From NCBI GenBank assembly GCA_019232725.1, contig JAFANK010000226.1, positions 1 to 8,130 of the forward strand: a stretch of DNA of 8,130 nt. Direction: 5' to 3'. A program made the translations under genes and the position numbers. A model generated the notes under the pieces. It was given only the letters and a program-made list of their open reading frames with translations, searched no databases and had not been told where the DNA came from. The stretch is from Vulcanimicrobiota bacterium (GTDB lineage Bacteria; Vulcanimicrobiota; Vulcanimicrobiia; Eremiobacterales; Eremiobacteraceae). This document shows, in pieces, positions 5,854 to 8,130 of this stretch (position 1 is its first letter; the number at the start of each line of letters is the position of its first letter).

Positions 5854-7195
5854 GCGCGGAGCCCAGCATCAGCCACAGCATCCCGAGCCCCGCGACAGAC
5901 GCTGCTAGCGCGACTGCGCCTTGGCGAAGCCAGCGGCGTAGATCGCGCGGACAGGGGTCGAGCACTCGCTGCATGAGCATGAAGAGACCGACGCCGAGCG
6001 CGATGAGGACGATCGCGAGCAGCGCGGCAGATAGCCACGGTTGCACGGCGTGCACGATAACGACATAGGGGAGAAATAAGAGCCAGCCGACGCCGACCGA
6101 CGCAGCAAATAACCTCACGCGCGGCGCTTTTGGGAAATGGTAAATCTCGCGAGTGAGCTCCAAGATCGCCAGCTGGATCGCAAACGTCAGGACATATGGG
6201 AACAGCAACGCGTCGTTGTGCGTGGTGACGGCCGCCACCAGCCACATGACACCGGGTAGACAGATGGAGAGAATGCTTTGGGCATTGTGCGGCGCGATGT
6301 CCCGGCCCAGTGCCGAATAGCTGAGGAGCTTATCGCGTACGAAGATGAGCAGCGGCGGATACACCCACGTGAAGCCTCCCAAGGCCCAGATCACATAGCC
6401 CACCAGCACGGCCGTCAGCAACCCGTCATCTGCGAACGTTGAACGCGACCTGTAGAGGAACGTTATCGCGGAAAGAATCACCACCACAGCGAGATTGGTG
6501 ATAAGCTCGATGACATCGAGCTTCACAAAGGAGTTGAACAGCAAGAACCCCATCACCGGGAGCAAGAGGTTATCAATCCCACGCCACGCCACGGCCTCGA
6601 CCAATACCGTGAGCAGGCCCGTGATGAGCGAGATCAGCGCGGCCTTTGGCGCTGCGATGTGTGCGTACAGCATAAGTGGCAAGAACGCACAGAAAAATGC
6701 CATGATGAAAAAGGCGAACGAGCCCTGGTAGCTCTTGGTGCCTTCGACCGTCGCGAAAAGTTTGGTGCCATAGCGGATACCGACGAGTGCTGCGACCGCA
6801 TCTGCGAGGGTTAAGATGAGAATCGGCACGCAATACAAGAGCGGATCGCCGTCGGATAACCAGAACGAGAGCGCGATACCGGCTGGGAAATAGAGCTCGC
6901 CCGCCGAGACTCGATCGACGGCGTCGATCACACCACCCATCGTCGTCTTGAGCCAGGGCACGTACCGTAACCCGGCGAGCATGACAAATGCGATTGTCGC
7001 TAGGATGAAGACGGGCAGCGCGCTTGAGAAAATCCAGGGGAAGGTCAAGGCCACCGTGCCCATCCCGATGTGCACGAGTTTGCGCACGGTCTCGGGCTGC
7101 CAATGCCAACGCAACCGGCAGATGCGAAGGCCCACGATGAGCGCCGTCAGCGCGATGAGCACGAGGCCGGCGGCAAGCCACTGGTCGGAGGTCAT
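5846..7195 (-). CDS. Polytopic CTP-dependent lipid/isoprenoid-alcohol kinase-like protein (dolichol/phytol kinase family) with extra C-terminal membrane half
   Basis: The protein has 449 residues, with about a dozen hydrophobic segments spread over its length. The first half carries the signature of the dolichol kinase/VTE5/Dgk1 group, which uses CTP to phosphorylate lipid or isoprenoid alcohols: RKLVHIGMG (38-46), DRVSAGELYFPAG (94-106), LADAVAALVGIRYGTKLF (130-147), GTKSYQGSFAFF (152-163) and VEAVAWRGIDNLLLPV (199-214). Usual bacterial members end soon after this point, at about 200-230 residues. Here another 230 residues follow. Residues 253-310 (STFADDGLLTAVLVG, GGFTWVYPPLLIF, HNAQSIL) weakly recall the start of DUF92/VTE6, the phytyl-phosphate kinase family, but the later TADT-type motif of that family is not seen. 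Substrates could be diacylglycerol, phytol or polyprenol. ATG 7195 overlaps the DUF3419 stop by four bases and has a strong ribosome site. Confidence 0.85.
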   Translation of the reverse strand: MTSDQWLAAGLVLIALTALIVGLRICRLRWHWQPETVRKLVHIGMGTVALTFPWIFSSALPVFILATIAFVMLAGLRYVPWLKTTMGGVIDAVDRVSAGELYFPAGIALSFWLSDGDPLLYCVPILILTLADAVAALVGIRYGTKLFATVEGTKSYQGSFAFFIMAFFCAFLPLMLYAHIAAPKAALISLITGLLTVLVEAVAWRGIDNLLLPVMGFLLFNSFVKLDVIELITNLAVVVILSAITFLYRSRSTFADDGLLTAVLVGYVIWALGGFTWVYPPLLIFVRDKLLSYSALGRDIAPHNAQSILSICLPGVMWLVAAVTTHNDALLFPYVLTFAIQLAILELTREIYHFPKAPRVRLFAASVGVGWLLFLPYVVIVHAVQPWLSAALLAIVLIALGVGLFMLMQRVLDPCPRDLRRWLRQGAVALAASVAGLGMLWLMLGSARA

Positions 7196-8130
7196 GTGGC
7201 TTCCTCCAGCACGAACCTGCTATAGAAAAAGGCCTTGTCGCGTTCGTGGAGGTCGCGCGCGACATCTGTGAGCTCGCGCAGCCTGCCTGAGAGCGAGGCA
7301 GGCCGGGTGCGAGGTGCGAGCATGTTCCAATAGGCGATCCGCGAGCCACGCCGGGCCGCGCGCACGAGCCGGGTCAAGAGCGCTTCATAGTTATCGACCG
7401 ACATATATTCAAAGATGTCGCTCAGGTTGAAGCGATCGACGACCACGCTTGCGTGCTGATCCAAGAACGTCTCAAGGGAGATGCAGTGCCACTCGAGGCG
7501 ATCGAGGTTGGCGCGAATCGTCTCGAAATGCTCCGACCGCAGCGCGTAGGGCAATGCCGTCGGATGGCGCCCCGTGAGTATCCATTGCAAGTACGGGTTG
7601 TCCGCGGGATCGAGCGTCGTGAGCGCATGCCGCCCACGCGCGAGGATGCGGTCAGCGACCGACCCATCGACATAGTCGAAAAAGTGTGGATCGCGTCCCA
7701 ACCGTCCCATGACGAATCGAGAAAAGAAAACACGGAAGAGCAGACGCCAGCGCAGCGTGTTCCATTGGTGTTCGTAAAAAGCCGTGCGTTCTTCGCGCGT
7801 GCCACCGGCCAAAAGGCGCTCGACCATACGATGCGAGTGGATAAGCGGCAAGACACGCTCGCGAAAAAGTTTGAAATAGTGCTCGAACTTACCGGATGCG
7901 CCGATGCCAGCAGCAACCAGATCTAACCGCTCGTCCCAAAACGCGCGCACGTCCGGCGAAAGACCGGGGCGGCAGCGTTCGTAGAGCGCGACGCGCCGAT
8001 CGCTCGGCGTCGAGCCCATGAGCTCCAACAGCTCAGGGTGGGAGAGTAGGCGATACGCGGCAACCCGAAGCTCCAGGCACGCAAGCTGCGCCGCACTCAA
8101 GTCCAAAGCGATCACACGGCTTGGGTGCTT
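7192..8130 (-). CDS. DUF3419 / BtaA-like S-adenosylmethionine:diacylglycerol 3-amino-3-carboxypropyl transferase, N-terminus outside window
   Basis: The visible 312 residues run from the right edge to TGA at 7192. The frame is open to the last base, and a GTG at 8115 is not the true start: the codons before it (KHPSRV) continue the pattern VIALDLSAAQLACLELRVAA, the Rossmann strand with the SAM-ribose Asp followed by the helix typical of this family. The glycine-rich SAM loop must lie just beyond the window. Further family features are IGASGKFEHYFKLFRERVLPL (83-103), HQWNTLRWRLLFRVFFSRFVMGRLGRDP (127-154), DNPYLQWILTGR (181-192), YALRSEHFETIR (198-209), FNLSDIFEYM (239-248) and a closing YWNML (270-274). 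BtaA moves the aminocarboxypropyl group of SAM onto diacylglycerol to make an ether-linked homoserine lipid, and BtaB then N-methylates it to the betaine lipid DGTS. No BtaB is visible, so the acceptor and final product are uncertain. Confidence 0.85.
   Translation of the reverse strand, partial: KHPSRVIALDLSAAQLACLELRVAAYRLLSHPELLELMGSTPSDRRVALYERCRPGLSPDVRAFWDERLDLVAAGIGASGKFEHYFKLFRERVLPLIHSHRMVERLLAGGTREERTAFYEHQWNTLRWRLLFRVFFSRFVMGRLGRDPHFFDYVDGSVADRILARGRHALTTLDPADNPYLQWILTGRHPTALPYALRSEHFETIRANLDRLEWHCISLETFLDQHASVVVDRFNLSDIFEYMSVDNYEALLTRLVRAARRGSRIAYWNMLAPRTRPASLSGRLRELTDVARDLHERDKAFFYSRFVLEEAT
7200..7207 (-). promoter_or_regulatory. Strong ribosome binding site of the kinase-like gene
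   Basis: On the - strand GGAGGAAG lies four bases before the ATG at 7195, with its GGAGG core about seven bases away. It lies inside the last codons of the DUF3419 gene (LEEAT). It fixes the kinase start and would permit efficient re-initiation after the overlapping stop. Confidence 0.7.

Noticed and set aside
5646..6245. 199-codon - strand open frame across the kinase/GNAT junction
   Set aside because: It is a low-complexity Arg/Ala/Ser translation in a shadow frame of genes with clear motifs.
6573..7349. Long - strand open frame of 258 codons overlapping the kinase-like and DUF3419 genes
   Set aside because: It lies in another frame of two well-supported genes, its translation is Arg/His-rich with no domain, and such shadows are common in GC-rich DNA.
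7453..7926. 157-codon + strand open frame opposite the DUF3419 gene
   Set aside because: It is antisense to conserved DUF3419 motifs, and no domain or ribosome site supports it.
8113..8115. GTG as start codon of the DUF3419 gene
   Set aside because: It falls in the middle of the conserved SAM-binding strand, and the frame is open to the window edge, so the real start is outside.

Overview
This is a GC-rich bacterial window with tightly packed genes on both strands that converge near position 2.35-2.4 kb. I see no rRNA, tRNA, CRISPR array, insertion sequence or phage gene. Nothing identifies the species. The coding density, the frequent ATGA overlaps between neighbouring genes and the mixture of families would suit a soil or environmental Gram-negative-type bacterium, but that is inference only.

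Left part, + strand (1-2345). The window opens inside the 3' end of a small membrane protein, possibly of the TMEM175/DUF1211 kind. Its stop codon overlaps the start of a one-TM hypothetical protein at 153-707. Next come a secreted protein of a conserved but uncharacterised type (771-1379) and an NmrA-type NAD(P)-binding protein (1398-2345). A hairpin followed by a T-rich stretch lies directly after the NmrA stop and looks like a terminator.

Right part, - strand (8130 down to about 2397). This is a compact operon read from right to left: a BtaA-like DUF3419 3-amino-3-carboxypropyl transferase (cut by the window edge), a polytopic CTP-dependent dolichol/phytol-kinase-like protein with an extra membrane half, a double-GNAT-type acyltransferase, an adenylate-forming acyl ligase that most resembles OleC, a DoxX-like membrane protein, and possibly a 34-residue one-TM peptide. 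The first four genes overlap by 4, 8 and 4 bases, so they are probably translated together.

Taken together, the first four - genes look like a lipid-building or lipid-tailoring pathway. A SAM-derived aminocarboxypropyl group could be placed on a lipid hydroxyl, a membrane kinase could phosphorylate a lipid or isoprenoid alcohol, a GNAT could acylate an amine, and the ligase could activate a fatty or hydroxy acid. No BtaB methyltransferase and no OleA, OleB or OleD is visible, so neither the standard betaine-lipid pathway nor the standard olefin pathway is complete here. The final product cannot be read from the sequence. This operon is the most interesting part of the window.
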